Of a DNA stretch of 64,000 nucleotides, positions 42,356 to 51,621 are shown piece by piece. Location: positions 62,001-126,000 of the forward strand of contig PAVS01000014.1 in NCBI GenBank assembly GCA_002713145.1. Direction: 5' to 3'. Each line of letters starts with the position of its first letter. The first letter of the stretch is position 1. The notes beneath the pieces were generated by a model. The model was not told where the DNA came from and did not search any database. It saw only the letters and a program-made list of their open reading frames with translations. The DNA comes from Halobacteriovoraceae bacterium. GTDB lineage: Bacteria > Bdellovibrionota > Bacteriovoracia > Bacteriovoracales > Bacteriovoracaceae. A program made the translations under genes and the position numbers.

Positions 42356-44440
42356 TTAGTTATAAGTACCGCTAGTATGGCGGCCAATCATCAACCCCTT
42401 ACCATTCATGATCTTGAATTGAATTTAGAGCAAGCGGATAAATGTGCTCTCATTGGATCCAGGTTTGAAGATATTGTAGCCGAGCTTAAAGCGGTGACTG
42501 AGTCCTATGATGGAAAATGTGTCTCAAGAGCAGAAACAGCTATCACAAATATTCAAGCCGATATGCAAAGTTTAGAAGAGGCGCGAGCTGAACTTGAGCT
42601 AGGGCAAGATGATACCGAGCTTGTGATGTCAGATGATCAGAGAGTGCGCTTTCAATCGACCCTCAACACTATTGGCTCTATGCTTAGTGAGAAGCAGTGT
42701 CGAAGTGAATTTAAGGATAAAGGTTTTCTTCCTATCCTTGCTAATACCGTGAATTCCATCTCTCAAATTGCCATGCTTAGCACTTCTCCCACAGGAATTG
42801 CTGTGGGTGTAGGGGGCTCTATTTTGTCTGTCACCCTTAAGGCCATCACAGATATTTTCACTCCTAAATTTAAATGGACTAATGAAGCTGATCGAAAAGC
42901 TTTTTTAACTTTTAACTGCTCCTACCAAACAGTCAAAAAGAAAATCAAGGATCAAGGTGTATATAATTTAAAAGACTATGAATTAGAAAACTTGATCTCT
43001 CAAACAGCAAAAGAGTTAGACGAACTTAAAAAAATAAAATTTGCAGAAGGCTCTATCCATAAACAGCTGGAAGAGATCAATCAAGAAGAACAAAAAGCTC
43101 TGGCAGAAGCTGAGCTTGCTAGGACTTCTATTGTAGTTGAACACGCAGTAGGACAGGATTATTATTTAGCTCATAAAGATGTAGTGAGGGCTTTAGAGAA
43201 AATGAATGAGCAAGCGGGCTTATTAGATCCCAGTCTTACTCAAGCCCAGCTAGATGTGCGTAAGGCCCAGGTTTTCTCAAAAATTCTCGCTGAGTACCAA
43301 ACCATTCAGACAAGAATTCCACTTATTAAGCCTAATGAGTCTAATATTTTTGACACCATCTTGTATCAAAACACGAAAGATAAATTAAGAATATTCACCG
43401 CAGATAATGCCTTAAAGCTCATGCAAATTAAAAGTGAAGAGATCGCTCAGCTTAAAAATGATCTCGCTTATAGTTTAGATGTGGTGAAGTCACTTCAACA
43501 AAACCTCTATGATAAAAATGTGGCATTACTCACTCCAGTGGAAATCACTCATTTACAAAATAAAATTGCCAGTGAACAAGAAATTAAAGCAAAGTATGAT
43601 CTCAAGCGCCAAGCTTTGATTAACACCGATCAAAATAAATATCAGCAAGAAGAAGATTATTACACAGACGTGGTTAATAAAGTGGCCGAGCTTGAAGTCA
43701 CCTTGGCAGAACTTAAGGCCCAAAAAACAACTATTGTCGGACAAGAACGTTACACCCTCAATAATGCAGGTGTAGAAAATGATGTAACGATTTACAATCT
43801 AGATAGGCTTAATTCTGAAAGAATCTATGGCCCTATTGGTTATAGTTTTATTCGTTATCTCGTGAGTCAGTCAAAAGAATCCTTACAAGATTTTGAGAAT
43901 AATAAAGAGAGACTTAGCTCTCGTATGAATTATCTAGGGTTTGAAGGACTGAGTGAGCAAGGAAAAATATCCTATTGTATCAATATGCGTGAGATGCAAA
44001 AAACATATACCAGCTCAGCTTTTCCCTCAGAGATGGGGTATGATTTTGTGGTGACAAATATGAACCTCTTCCATAATTTATTAAAAGATGATTTTGTTTT
44101 AAGTAGTGAGAGAAAAGAATTAAGAGATCATGCGTTCTCTGCTCTCTATGCTCGCTCACTTATTATGAAATATTATTCAAAAGAATATGCTGAATTACAA
44201 ACTCCGGATCAACTTTTGAGTTTTGCGGAAAACTTAAAATATGAAATTAATCCAACGGAATGTGTTGAGTCGAGCGGTCTACTTTCTAAAATCTTTGGAT
44301 CAAAAAAGAAATGCGGTTTTAAGCATGAGCATGTCTTTTTTAGAAACTCTATAGGAAGGGAGATGATCAAGTCCGTGGTGGCTGAGCGTTTTGCTCTAGA
44401 TATTCAGCGTAAAGTGGCAAAGTATTGTACTGAGTATTAA
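42332..44440 (+). CDS. large exported protein with coiled-coil, unknown
   Basis: A 702-residue protein with a signal peptide (MKKLLSLILVISTASMAA). A hydrophobic Gly/Ser-rich segment (about 140-170) could insert in a membrane. Long helical, probably coiled-coil stretches follow (about 225-480), rich in Glu, Lys, Gln and Leu. The C-terminus has Cys residues in KKCGFKH and AKYCTEY. No family recognised. It is the third exported-protein gene in a row after the two sigma-54 genes and carries a related palindrome upstream. No good SD is visible. Confidence 0.75.
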   Translation: MKKLLSLILVISTASMAANHQPLTIHDLELNLEQADKCALIGSRFEDIVAELKAVTESYDGKCVSRAETAITNIQADMQSLEEARAELELGQDDTELVMSDDQRVRFQSTLNTIGSMLSEKQCRSEFKDKGFLPILANTVNSISQIAMLSTSPTGIAVGVGGSILSVTLKAITDIFTPKFKWTNEADRKAFLTFNCSYQTVKKKIKDQGVYNLKDYELENLISQTAKELDELKKIKFAEGSIHKQLEEINQEEQKALAEAELARTSIVVEHAVGQDYYLAHKDVVRALEKMNEQAGLLDPSLTQAQLDVRKAQVFSKILAEYQTIQTRIPLIKPNESNIFDTILYQNTKDKLRIFTADNALKLMQIKSEEIAQLKNDLAYSLDVVKSLQQNLYDKNVALLTPVEITHLQNKIASEQEIKAKYDLKRQALINTDQNKYQQEEDYYTDVVNKVAELEVTLAELKAQKTTIVGQERYTLNNAGVENDVTIYNLDRLNSERIYGPIGYSFIRYLVSQSKESLQDFENNKERLSSRMNYLGFEGLSEQGKISYCINMREMQKTYTSSAFPSEMGYDFVVTNMNLFHNLLKDDFVLSSERKELRDHAFSALYARSLIMKYYSKEYAELQTPDQLLSFAENLKYEINPTECVESSGLLSKIFGSKKKCGFKHEHVFFRNSIGREMIKSVVAERFALDIQRKVAKYCTEY

Positions 44441-44673
44441 TAAGTTGCCAGGGCAAAGCCAATTTTACTGACTAAAATCATGGTTATAATCATAAAGACC
44501 ATTGTGCTGATTCGCATTGTTCTCCCCAAAAATAAAATTGCAGCTCACAATAATTAAAGGATGAGGTTTTGCGAAGCCTCTTAGTAATTTTTACCCGATA
44601 GAGGGTATTGTGCGATGAGTTGAATACAGTTTTACTGGCTAGACCGAGACAGCTATTCCAAGTAAAATTGGGC

Positions 44674-46071
44674 ATGATCATTAATTCAGAAAAACTCTAT
44701 GATTTCATAATAATAGGCTCCGGTGTGTCTGGTTCAATTATGGCCCATGATCTTTTGGATCAAGGTTATAGTTGTCTGCTCTTAGAAGCTGGTGAGTTCT
44801 TTAGCCGTTCTAATTTCCCTCGAAAAGAGATTGATGCCAACTCAAAACTTTATTGGTCAGGGGGAGCTGAATTTAATAAGACGACAAATATTGCTTTCTT
44901 GCGGCCTAAAGTTGTCGGCGGCGGCTCCATCGTGAACCAGGCTTTGCTTGATCGCTTTGATGATATTGCTCTTAATGATTTTCAAAAAACGTCACAGATC
45001 AACTTCTTTAATCAAGAAGCAATGTCCCCATGGTATGAAAAAGCAGAAGCAGGAATTCATCAAGAAACCATTGATCCAAAATATAGAAATCGTAATGCTG
45101 AGATTTTTGCAAAGGGCTTTGCGGCTAATGGTTATAACTGTGCATCTCTGACCCGGGCACAAAATAATTGCAGATATGAAGAGGGCAATGATTGTATTGA
45201 ATGCCTAGGGGGCTGCCGAGCAGATAGTAAACAAAGTATGCTCATCACATATCTTAAAAAAGCTTTGAATAACGGACTTGAGATGATGTCGTTATTTGAA
45301 GCAAAAAGTATTGAAGAAAAACCAGAGTATATTTTAGTCAACGGAGTCTATAATAAGTTTGCTCATAAAACTTTTAAGGCGAGAAAAGTTGTCCTTGCCA
45401 GTGGGGCCATAGGAAATACCAAGCTCTTAAAGAGCAGTGGTTTTGATAAAGACTACCCAGCTCTGGGAAAAAACTTTTACACCCACCCGCAATTTATGGT
45501 GCTCGCTGAATTTAAAGATCAAATCAACTCGCACAAGGGGCCTTTTCAGTCTATGAAGTCTGCGGATAGCGGTTTTAGACAAAAAGGATTTAAACTCGAA
45601 AATGTATTTGCCCCTCCGGTGGCGCTGTCTATGCTGTTTAAAGGTTTTGGTAAAGAGCATATGGCGCTTATGAAAAAAATCTCTCATATGGGGTGTATAG
45701 AAGTGGCCGTTCGAGACACTCATCCAGGAGAAATAAAATTACGGAGAGGAAAACTCAGTATTTATAAAACATTAAACGAGGAAGATAAAAAAAGAAGAGC
45801 CGCAGGAATTGAAGCGATTTATAATATTTTCGAATCCCAAGGGGCTCTTAATATCATGGAAGGGAATTTACCCATTGGGCTCCATTTGATGGGGGGCTGT
45901 AGTGTGGGCAGTGATTCAGAAAAATCTGTGGTGAGCCCAGATTTTCATTTGCATGAACATAAAAATATTATTTGCGCTGATAGCTCTATTTTTCCCAACG
46001 CTCCTGGAATCAATCCCTCGTTAACTATCATGGCTTTGTCCAAGATGGCAGCAGCTAAGGTGGGGTTTTAA
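44674..46071 (+). CDS. GMC-family FAD-dependent oxidoreductase
   Basis: A flavoprotein with the FAD fingerprint DFIIIGSGVSGS at the start, VVGGGSIVNQALL, a Cys-containing segment (NDCIECLGGCRADSKQS) and the GMC C-terminal signature GLHLMGGCSVGSD ... FPNAPGINPSLTI. The family oxidises alcohols or sugars to aldehydes or ketones. The start is uncertain: ATG 44674 fits the domain but lacks an SD; TTG codons at 44608 and 44620 are possible. It overlaps the aldehyde dehydrogenase gene by one base (TAATG), suggesting that alcohol and then aldehyde oxidation are coupled. Confidence 0.85.
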   Translation: MIINSEKLYDFIIIGSGVSGSIMAHDLLDQGYSCLLLEAGEFFSRSNFPRKEIDANSKLYWSGGAEFNKTTNIAFLRPKVVGGGSIVNQALLDRFDDIALNDFQKTSQINFFNQEAMSPWYEKAEAGIHQETIDPKYRNRNAEIFAKGFAANGYNCASLTRAQNNCRYEEGNDCIECLGGCRADSKQSMLITYLKKALNNGLEMMSLFEAKSIEEKPEYILVNGVYNKFAHKTFKARKVVLASGAIGNTKLLKSSGFDKDYPALGKNFYTHPQFMVLAEFKDQINSHKGPFQSMKSADSGFRQKGFKLENVFAPPVALSMLFKGFGKEHMALMKKISHMGCIEVAVRDTHPGEIKLRRGKLSIYKTLNEEDKKRRAAGIEAIYNIFESQGALNIMEGNLPIGLHLMGGCSVGSDSEKSVVSPDFHLHEHKNIICADSSIFPNAPGINPSLTIMALSKMAAAKVGF

Positions 46072-48029
46072 TGGGAACGTTTATTTTATCAAGCCTTCAA
46101 TACAAAGGACTGTTAAAGCTAGGTGATGTGGTGATTCCGGGAGATGGTGAGCTACCGAAGTTTTCTGATACAGAACAAGCTCGCTATGCAGATAAAATGT
46201 TGAAGTATATGAACCAAGAGGATCTTGATGGGTTGAAGTTAGTGCTTATTGTCTTTGCCATCATCCCTAAGTTTTTCATAGCTCTCATTTTAAAGCTTTC
46301 GGAGAAAGCCCAAGGGGAGGGCTTTGTCGCTTCCCAACTAAGACTGGTCAATATTGGTCTCAAAGGCGTACCGCTCACACTTTATTATTCAAACTTAAAC
46401 GATAACGGACAACAAATTCATAATATTTTAAAATGGGATAGCGAAATAAAAAGTATCCCCAAAGGAGTTGATGAGATGGAACAGTACACGGATAGCTATG
46501 CGAAGAACAAAGTTCAAAACCTAGTCATAAATGCTGATCATTCAGAAGTAGATATTGCTGGCAAAGTTTTTAAACGTGCTCGTCAAAACCAAGTGGAAGT
46601 GACTCAAATGAGTATCGAAGAAAGATTAACTTTTATCACGAGGCTCAAAGAAGTTATCCTTGAGCGCAGAGAGTGGATCATTGAGCGCATTCAAAAAGAT
46701 AACGGAAAAACCAAAACAGATGCCCTGGTCTCTGAAATCTTTGGCGTCCTCGATCATCTTCATTGGTTAGAGAAAAATACAAAAAAAGCCCTTAAGGATG
46801 AAACCGTCGCCACTCCCATTGCACTGATGGGGAAGAAATCGAAAATTTATTACGATGCCCTGGGAACCATTCTCGTCATTAGTCCTTGGAACTATCCTTT
46901 CTATCAAGCTATTGTTCCTATCACGGCTGCTTTTGTTGCGGGGAATACTGTGGTTTATAAGCCTTCTGAATTCACTCCACTTGAAGGTGTGTTAGAAGAA
47001 CTTATGGAATTAAGTGGAATAAAATCGGAATGGGTTCAAGTTGTTTATGGAACTGGAAAAATGGGGACGGCTTTAATCGATCAGCGTCCGGATAAAATCT
47101 TTTTTACAGGTTCTGTGGCAACTGGAAAAAAAATCATGCGCCAAGCTTCCGAGCAGCTCATCCCTGTTGAGTTAGAGTTGGGGGGAAAAGACCCTGCGAT
47201 TGTTTTTGAAGATGCAAATATTGAGAGAGCTGCCAGAGGAGTTGTTTGGGGAGCACTGACGTGTACCGGACAAAGCTGTACATCTGTTGAGCAAGTGTAT
47301 GTTCATGAAAGTATTTATGAAAAATTTAAAGCTGTTGTTTTAAGTGAAGTCCAAAAAATTCGTCTCGGTGAAGAAACTGATGGAGAAGGGGAGTTGGGGC
47401 TTATGACCACAGAAGGGCAAGTTCAAATTGTCGCTGATCATATGCAAGATGCAACTTCTAAAGGCGCGAGCGTTCTCAGTGGAGCGGATTGGGATGGAAA
47501 GTCTCGTGCTATTCCGCCGCTTGTTTTTGAAAATCTAAGGGATGATATGAAAATCACCAATGAAGAAACTTTTGGACCTATCTTACCGCTAATGAAATTT
47601 ACCAGTGAGCAAGATCTGGTCGATAAACTCAACCAATCTGAATACGGTTTATCCGCTTCTATTTGGTCAGGGGACAAGAACCGATGCGAGCGAGTTGCCC
47701 ATGCCCTGCATACAGGAAATGTTTCTATTAACAATGTGATGCTTACCGAAGGAAATCCAAACCTTCCTTTTGGTGGGGTGAAGAATTCTGGAATTGGACG
47801 CTATAAAGGAGTGCATGGACTTCGTGGCTTTACCAATATGAAATCCATTATTTTTGATAGCAATAGTTCAAAATGTGAAGTGATTTGGTATCCCTATACA
47901 GCAAAAAAATATCGCTCTTTTGATAAGATGATGGTGGCCCTGTTTACCGGGGGAATTATGAACTTTATCAAATTTGCTTTAACAGGAATTGGACTTGAGT
48001 CGTATAGTGATAAGATCGCTAAAAAATAG
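46071..48029 (+). CDS. aldehyde dehydrogenase with N-terminal GMC-subunit-like domain
   Basis: A 652-residue protein. Residues about 1-125 (GDVVIPGDGELPKF, and a hydrophobic helix at 56-74) resemble the small membrane-associated subunit found next to some GMC oxidoreductases. From about 140 it is a full aldehyde dehydrogenase: SPWNYPFYQ, ELGGKDP (catalytic Glu) and GQSCTS (catalytic Cys). An in-frame ATG at 46476 (Met136) is preceded by AAAGGAG at 46461-46467 with 8-base spacing and would give a free 517-residue dehydrogenase. The gene overlaps the GMC oxidase by one base, so the pair may oxidise an alcohol to an acid through a tethered intermediate. Confidence 0.85.
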   Translation: MGTFILSSLQYKGLLKLGDVVIPGDGELPKFSDTEQARYADKMLKYMNQEDLDGLKLVLIVFAIIPKFFIALILKLSEKAQGEGFVASQLRLVNIGLKGVPLTLYYSNLNDNGQQIHNILKWDSEIKSIPKGVDEMEQYTDSYAKNKVQNLVINADHSEVDIAGKVFKRARQNQVEVTQMSIEERLTFITRLKEVILERREWIIERIQKDNGKTKTDALVSEIFGVLDHLHWLEKNTKKALKDETVATPIALMGKKSKIYYDALGTILVISPWNYPFYQAIVPITAAFVAGNTVVYKPSEFTPLEGVLEELMELSGIKSEWVQVVYGTGKMGTALIDQRPDKIFFTGSVATGKKIMRQASEQLIPVELELGGKDPAIVFEDANIERAARGVVWGALTCTGQSCTSVEQVYVHESIYEKFKAVVLSEVQKIRLGEETDGEGELGLMTTEGQVQIVADHMQDATSKGASVLSGADWDGKSRAIPPLVFENLRDDMKITNEETFGPILPLMKFTSEQDLVDKLNQSEYGLSASIWSGDKNRCERVAHALHTGNVSINNVMLTEGNPNLPFGGVKNSGIGRYKGVHGLRGFTNMKSIIFDSNSSKCEVIWYPYTAKKYRSFDKMMVALFTGGIMNFIKFALTGIGLESYSDKIAKK

Positions 48030-48103
48030 AATAATGCTGTACATTATCACCCGGCTTTGCTAGATTGCTGATTCTTCATAAGACCATTAAATAAGGAGCC
48101 CTT

Positions 48104-49531
48104 GTGAACGTAGAATCAGAAACTCAAGCGAGTGAGATGCCCGACATTGTAAAAGTGGGGGAACTCGAATTTCCTAAAAGAAAAGTCTGGGTTAAAACCT
48201 ATGGCTGTCAGATGAATTATCATGACACTGAGAGAATCCTCTCTCATCTTAAACCCATGAATTTTACCCTTACAGAAAGCCAAGATGATGCTGATCTGCT
48301 TTTGTTTAATACTTGTGCTATTCGCGACTTGGCCAATCAGAAATTTTATTCTCATTTAGGCAATACGAAGCATCAAAAAAAATCAGAGACCAGAGATGTG
48401 AAAATTGCGGCCGGTGGTTGTATTGCTCAAACCGAATCAAAAGAATTATTAAAAAAATACCCTCAACTTGATTTCGCTTTTGGGACAGATGTGATTGATA
48501 ATATCGGAGAGCTGGTTTATCGCGCCTACAGCGGGGATAAAAAATTCGCTGTCACCAGCTGGGACCGCACTGATAATTATTCTATCGAAACGAAGATCAA
48601 CCATGGCTCCCCTCAAGCTTTTGTAAATATCATTAAAGGCTGTGATAAATTTTGTTCTTACTGTATTGTACCTTTTACCAGAGGGCGTGAAAAATCTAGA
48701 AGCATCTCTGAGATTGTGAATGATGTGGCAAGACTCGTAAAATACCAAGGCGTGCAAGAAGTCACTCTACTAGGGCAAAACGTAAACTCCTTTGGAAAGA
48801 AAAATGGAGAGTCTCTCGCTCAGTTGATTATGGAGCTAGAGAAAATTGAAGGCCTTGCACTCATTCGCTACACCACTTCCCATCCCTACGATATTTCTGA
48901 TGAGCTCATTGAAGCCCATGGAAAAAGTAAAAAATTGGCCAACCACCTCCACCTTCCGGTGCAAAGTGGATCCAATACTGTTTTACAAAGAATGCTTAGA
49001 CAATACTCTATTGAGCATTATTTAGAGCGACTTGAGAGACTGCGAGAGGCAAATCCGAATATCACCATCTCAACGGATATTATTGCAGGTTTTCCAAATG
49101 AGACTGAAGCTGAACATCAAAAAACTTTGGAGCTATTAGATAAAGCCCAGTATGATTTTATCTATTCCTATAATTTTTCTGCAAGAAAAGGGACGAAGGC
49201 CGCTCGCATGAATGATGTTCTCTCTGATGATATTCGAGGCAGGCGCTTACGTGAAATTCAGGCCTATCAATTAAAAATTCAAGAAAAACTTCGCCAAGAC
49301 ATGGTGGGGAAGAATTACCGGGTGTTGGTCGAATCCCAAGGCTCAATGAAAGGTGAGTTGAAGTGGAAAGGGAGAACCAGTTGCTACCGCATCGTTCACT
49401 TCAAACCAGAGCAAGAGGACAAAAATTATATGTGGCATTGGGTTGATGTGAAAATTACCAGTTCAACTGCTCTTTCAGCTCAAGGTGAAATTGTCCAAGA
49501 CTATGGAAGATTTCCCCCTAAAGACCAATAG
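48104..49531 (+). CDS. miaB: tRNA-2-methylthio-N6-dimethylallyladenosine synthase MiaB
   Basis: A 475-residue radical-SAM methylthiotransferase. The N-terminal UPF0004 domain has KTYGCQMN and FNTCAIRD. The radical-SAM cluster motif is GCDKFCSYCIVPFTRG, and a C-terminal TRAM domain follows (about 385-460). It adds a methylthio group to i6A37 of tRNAs. The GTG start follows AAGGAG. GQNVNSFG and IAGFPNETE are typical of MiaB rather than MtaB or RimO. It is followed 9 bases later by a YbaN-like gene. Confidence 0.93.
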   Translation: MNVESETQASEMPDIVKVGELEFPKRKVWVKTYGCQMNYHDTERILSHLKPMNFTLTESQDDADLLLFNTCAIRDLANQKFYSHLGNTKHQKKSETRDVKIAAGGCIAQTESKELLKKYPQLDFAFGTDVIDNIGELVYRAYSGDKKFAVTSWDRTDNYSIETKINHGSPQAFVNIIKGCDKFCSYCIVPFTRGREKSRSISEIVNDVARLVKYQGVQEVTLLGQNVNSFGKKNGESLAQLIMELEKIEGLALIRYTTSHPYDISDELIEAHGKSKKLANHLHLPVQSGSNTVLQRMLRQYSIEHYLERLERLREANPNITISTDIIAGFPNETEAEHQKTLELLDKAQYDFIYSYNFSARKGTKAARMNDVLSDDIRGRRLREIQAYQLKIQEKLRQDMVGKNYRVLVESQGSMKGELKWKGRTSCYRIVHFKPEQEDKNYMWHWVDVKITSSTALSAQGEIVQDYGRFPPKDQ

Positions 49532-49540
49532 GAGAGAGCA

Positions 49541-49918
49541 GTGGAGGAAAATTTTGCCTACCGCTATTTACTCTTTGGCCTTGGCTGGATCTGTGTTGTT
49601 TTGGGGGTTATAGGCGCGCTTTTGCCCGTAGTGCCCACCACTCCTTTTTTATTAGTGGCGGCCTATTGTTTTTCTAAAAGCTCTCCCAAAGTGCATTCTT
49701 GGCTCACTAGATTACCCTACTTTGGTAATGCTATAATAGATTGGGAAACGAATAAGGTGATCAGACCCAAAGCTAAAGTCATGTCTGTTTTCACTATTAT
49801 TCTTATTTTTGGAATGAGCCTTGGCTTCGCTCCTATCAATGAGTATTTAAAAGCCATGTTGGTGCTCATAGGACTTGGGTGCATCGTTTTTATTTTGACT
49901 CGTAAATCAGCACCCTAA
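49541..49918 (+). CDS. DUF454 (YbaN)-family membrane protein
   Basis: A 125-residue inner-membrane protein with the family pattern GVIGALLPVVPTTPFLLVAAYCFSKSSP near the N-terminus and further membrane segments after residue 78. Function unknown. It starts with GTG 9 bases after miaB and is probably cotranscribed. Confidence 0.82.
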   Translation: MEENFAYRYLLFGLGWICVVLGVIGALLPVVPTTPFLLVAAYCFSKSSPKVHSWLTRLPYFGNAIIDWETNKVIRPKAKVMSVFTIILIFGMSLGFAPINEYLKAMLVLIGLGCIVFILTRKSAP

Positions 49919-49938
49919 ATTATATTCAAGGACTGAGT

Positions 49939-50562
49939 ATGAAATTATTCATTTTATTTTTGTTCGTTATATCAACCAGCAGCTGGGCTTATGTGGATTT
50001 AAGTCTGAACTACACTAAGTCTATTCGAAAAGTTGAAGGAATCGAGACGGATGAGAATCCTAACCCCGGTGCTGCAGTGACTACGTCTGAGGGTGTTTCG
50101 GTTAACTGGGCATGGTTTATGTGGGAGTACACTGCCTTAGAACTTAACTATTCTCAATCGGAAGAAACGCTTGTGGATGATAGAAAAGTCCAAATTGATG
50201 ATACAACTATTCATGAAATACAAAATATTGTTGTCACAGAAGTAACCGGGGTGGGGATCAGACAAGCTTTTGCCAGTCGAAAAGCGGCGATTATTCCTAC
50301 GCTTTCCATCGGTTATGCTCAATTTGCAACTTCAGGGAGAACTCTATATGACGCAGAAAATGCATCAGGCACACGCTCTGATATAGAAGTCACCCAAGAT
50401 CGAGAAGTCTTTTCATCAAGTTATGCTGCTTTCAGTCTAAGATTTCGCTTTACTGAACTGCTAGGTCTCACTCTTGGGGCCAAAACTGTTATGCCAGAAT
50501 TTGAGACCAAAGAAGCTGAAAACAATCTCACCTATACGGCGGGATTATCCTGGATATTTTAA
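49939..50562 (+). CDS. outer-membrane beta-barrel protein, OmpW-like
   Basis: A 207-residue protein with a signal peptide (to about residue 17) and alternating beta-strand patterns ending in an aromatic residue (TYTAGLSWIF at the C-terminus), typical of small outer-membrane barrels. A loop at about 70-90 is rich in Asp and Thr. The exact family is uncertain. It lies in the run between miaB and the aminopeptidase. Confidence 0.65.
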   Translation: MKLFILFLFVISTSSWAYVDLSLNYTKSIRKVEGIETDENPNPGAAVTTSEGVSVNWAWFMWEYTALELNYSQSEETLVDDRKVQIDDTTIHEIQNIVVTEVTGVGIRQAFASRKAAIIPTLSIGYAQFATSGRTLYDAENASGTRSDIEVTQDREVFSSSYAAFSLRFRFTELLGLTLGAKTVMPEFETKEAENNLTYTAGLSWIF

Positions 50563-50586
50563 GCCATATTCAACTAAGATAGAGAG

Positions 50587-51621
50587 ATGAAATTTGTTCT
50601 CTTTTTATGCTTATTTTCCTGCGCCAAAATTTCTTATATCTATGAGCAAGGCACAGGACAAATAGCCTTAGAATACAAAGGCCGAGCGAACGAAAAAGTT
50701 CTGGCCGACAAAGACGTCTCTCAAGAGCATAAAGAAAAAATAAAACTCATTCAGAAAGCAAAAGCTTATTTTCATCAATACTTTGACATCAAAGCCACCA
50801 ATATTTATGAACAGACGACTTTTTTAGACCAAGATGCTGTAAGTTATCTCGTGATTCATTCCCCGGATAATAAAATCCAAGCACTTCCCTCTTGTTTTCC
50901 TATCGCCGGATGTTTTCCCTACTTAGGGTTTTTTAGAAAAAGCTCTGCAATGAATTTTAAAGCTGAAAAAGAAGAGGAGGGCTTTCATACTTATATGCGA
51001 CCGGTTTATGCTTACTCCACTTTGAATCACCCAATGATTCCTTTTGACGATAATATCCTAAGTAGTTTCTTTCATTTTAACGACGAACAATTAGTCGCAC
51101 TCATTTTTCATGAGCTGATACACACTATCTTCTTTGTCAAAAACCAAACACAATTTAATGAAAACCTTGCAGAATTTGTCGCCCAAAAGCTTCAAAGAGA
51201 GTATCTCAACTTAAATGAGGACTACTACCAAAAAAGAAGTCAACGCAAGTTGCAGGGGAGGCTTATGAATAATGAAATTGTAAAGCTCTCAGAGATTTTG
51301 GCACAGAAGTATAAAACAGCACAAAATAAACCAAGCTTTATTTTTGAAAACTTTATGCGCAATACCTTTGAGCCAAGCATTCGGCTTTATTGTAAACAAA
51401 ATAATATTGAGACACCGAAGTGCTGGCCTCTCAAAGTAAAATGGAATAACGCACGTTTTGCGGCTTTAAGAACTTATGAAGCTAAACAAAACCAAATTGA
51501 AGAATTATATAAAAAGATGAATCTAAATTTAAAAGATTTTATGCATAAACTTATTAAACTGGAAAATGAATATACTGGTGAGATGAGTTTTCTAGAATTT
51601 GTAAAAAAGAAGGAATTATAA
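50587..51621 (+). CDS. predicted aminopeptidase lipoprotein (COG4324-like)
   Basis: A 344-residue lipoprotein with a short signal and lipobox ending FSC (Cys12). The gluzincin motif LIFHELIHTIFF is followed by NENLAEFVA, giving the HExxH plus downstream Glu zinc site. Segments such as GCFPYLGFF and AYSTL match the predicted aminopeptidases of COG4324. It would trim peptides in the periplasm. Its stop is immediately followed by the ATG of the ATP-grasp gene. Confidence 0.78.
   Translation: MKFVLFLCLFSCAKISYIYEQGTGQIALEYKGRANEKVLADKDVSQEHKEKIKLIQKAKAYFHQYFDIKATNIYEQTTFLDQDAVSYLVIHSPDNKIQALPSCFPIAGCFPYLGFFRKSSAMNFKAEKEEEGFHTYMRPVYAYSTLNHPMIPFDDNILSSFFHFNDEQLVALIFHELIHTIFFVKNQTQFNENLAEFVAQKLQREYLNLNEDYYQKRSQRKLQGRLMNNEIVKLSEILAQKYKTAQNKPSFIFENFMRNTFEPSIRLYCKQNNIETPKCWPLKVKWNNARFAALRTYEAKQNQIEELYKKMNLNLKDFMHKLIKLENEYTGEMSFLEFVKKKEL

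Noticed and set aside
44562-44607. Small hairpins between the 42332 gene and the GMC gene (GAGG...CCTC and TACCC...GGGTA)
   Set aside because: Short stems, poor T run and no clear relation to a start; not strong enough to call a terminator or riboswitch.
44458-44672. Long-range inverted similarity GCCAATTTTACT / AGTAAAATTGGGC
   Set aside because: Imperfect, about 200 bases apart and AT-rich; no transposase or target duplication suggests an element.
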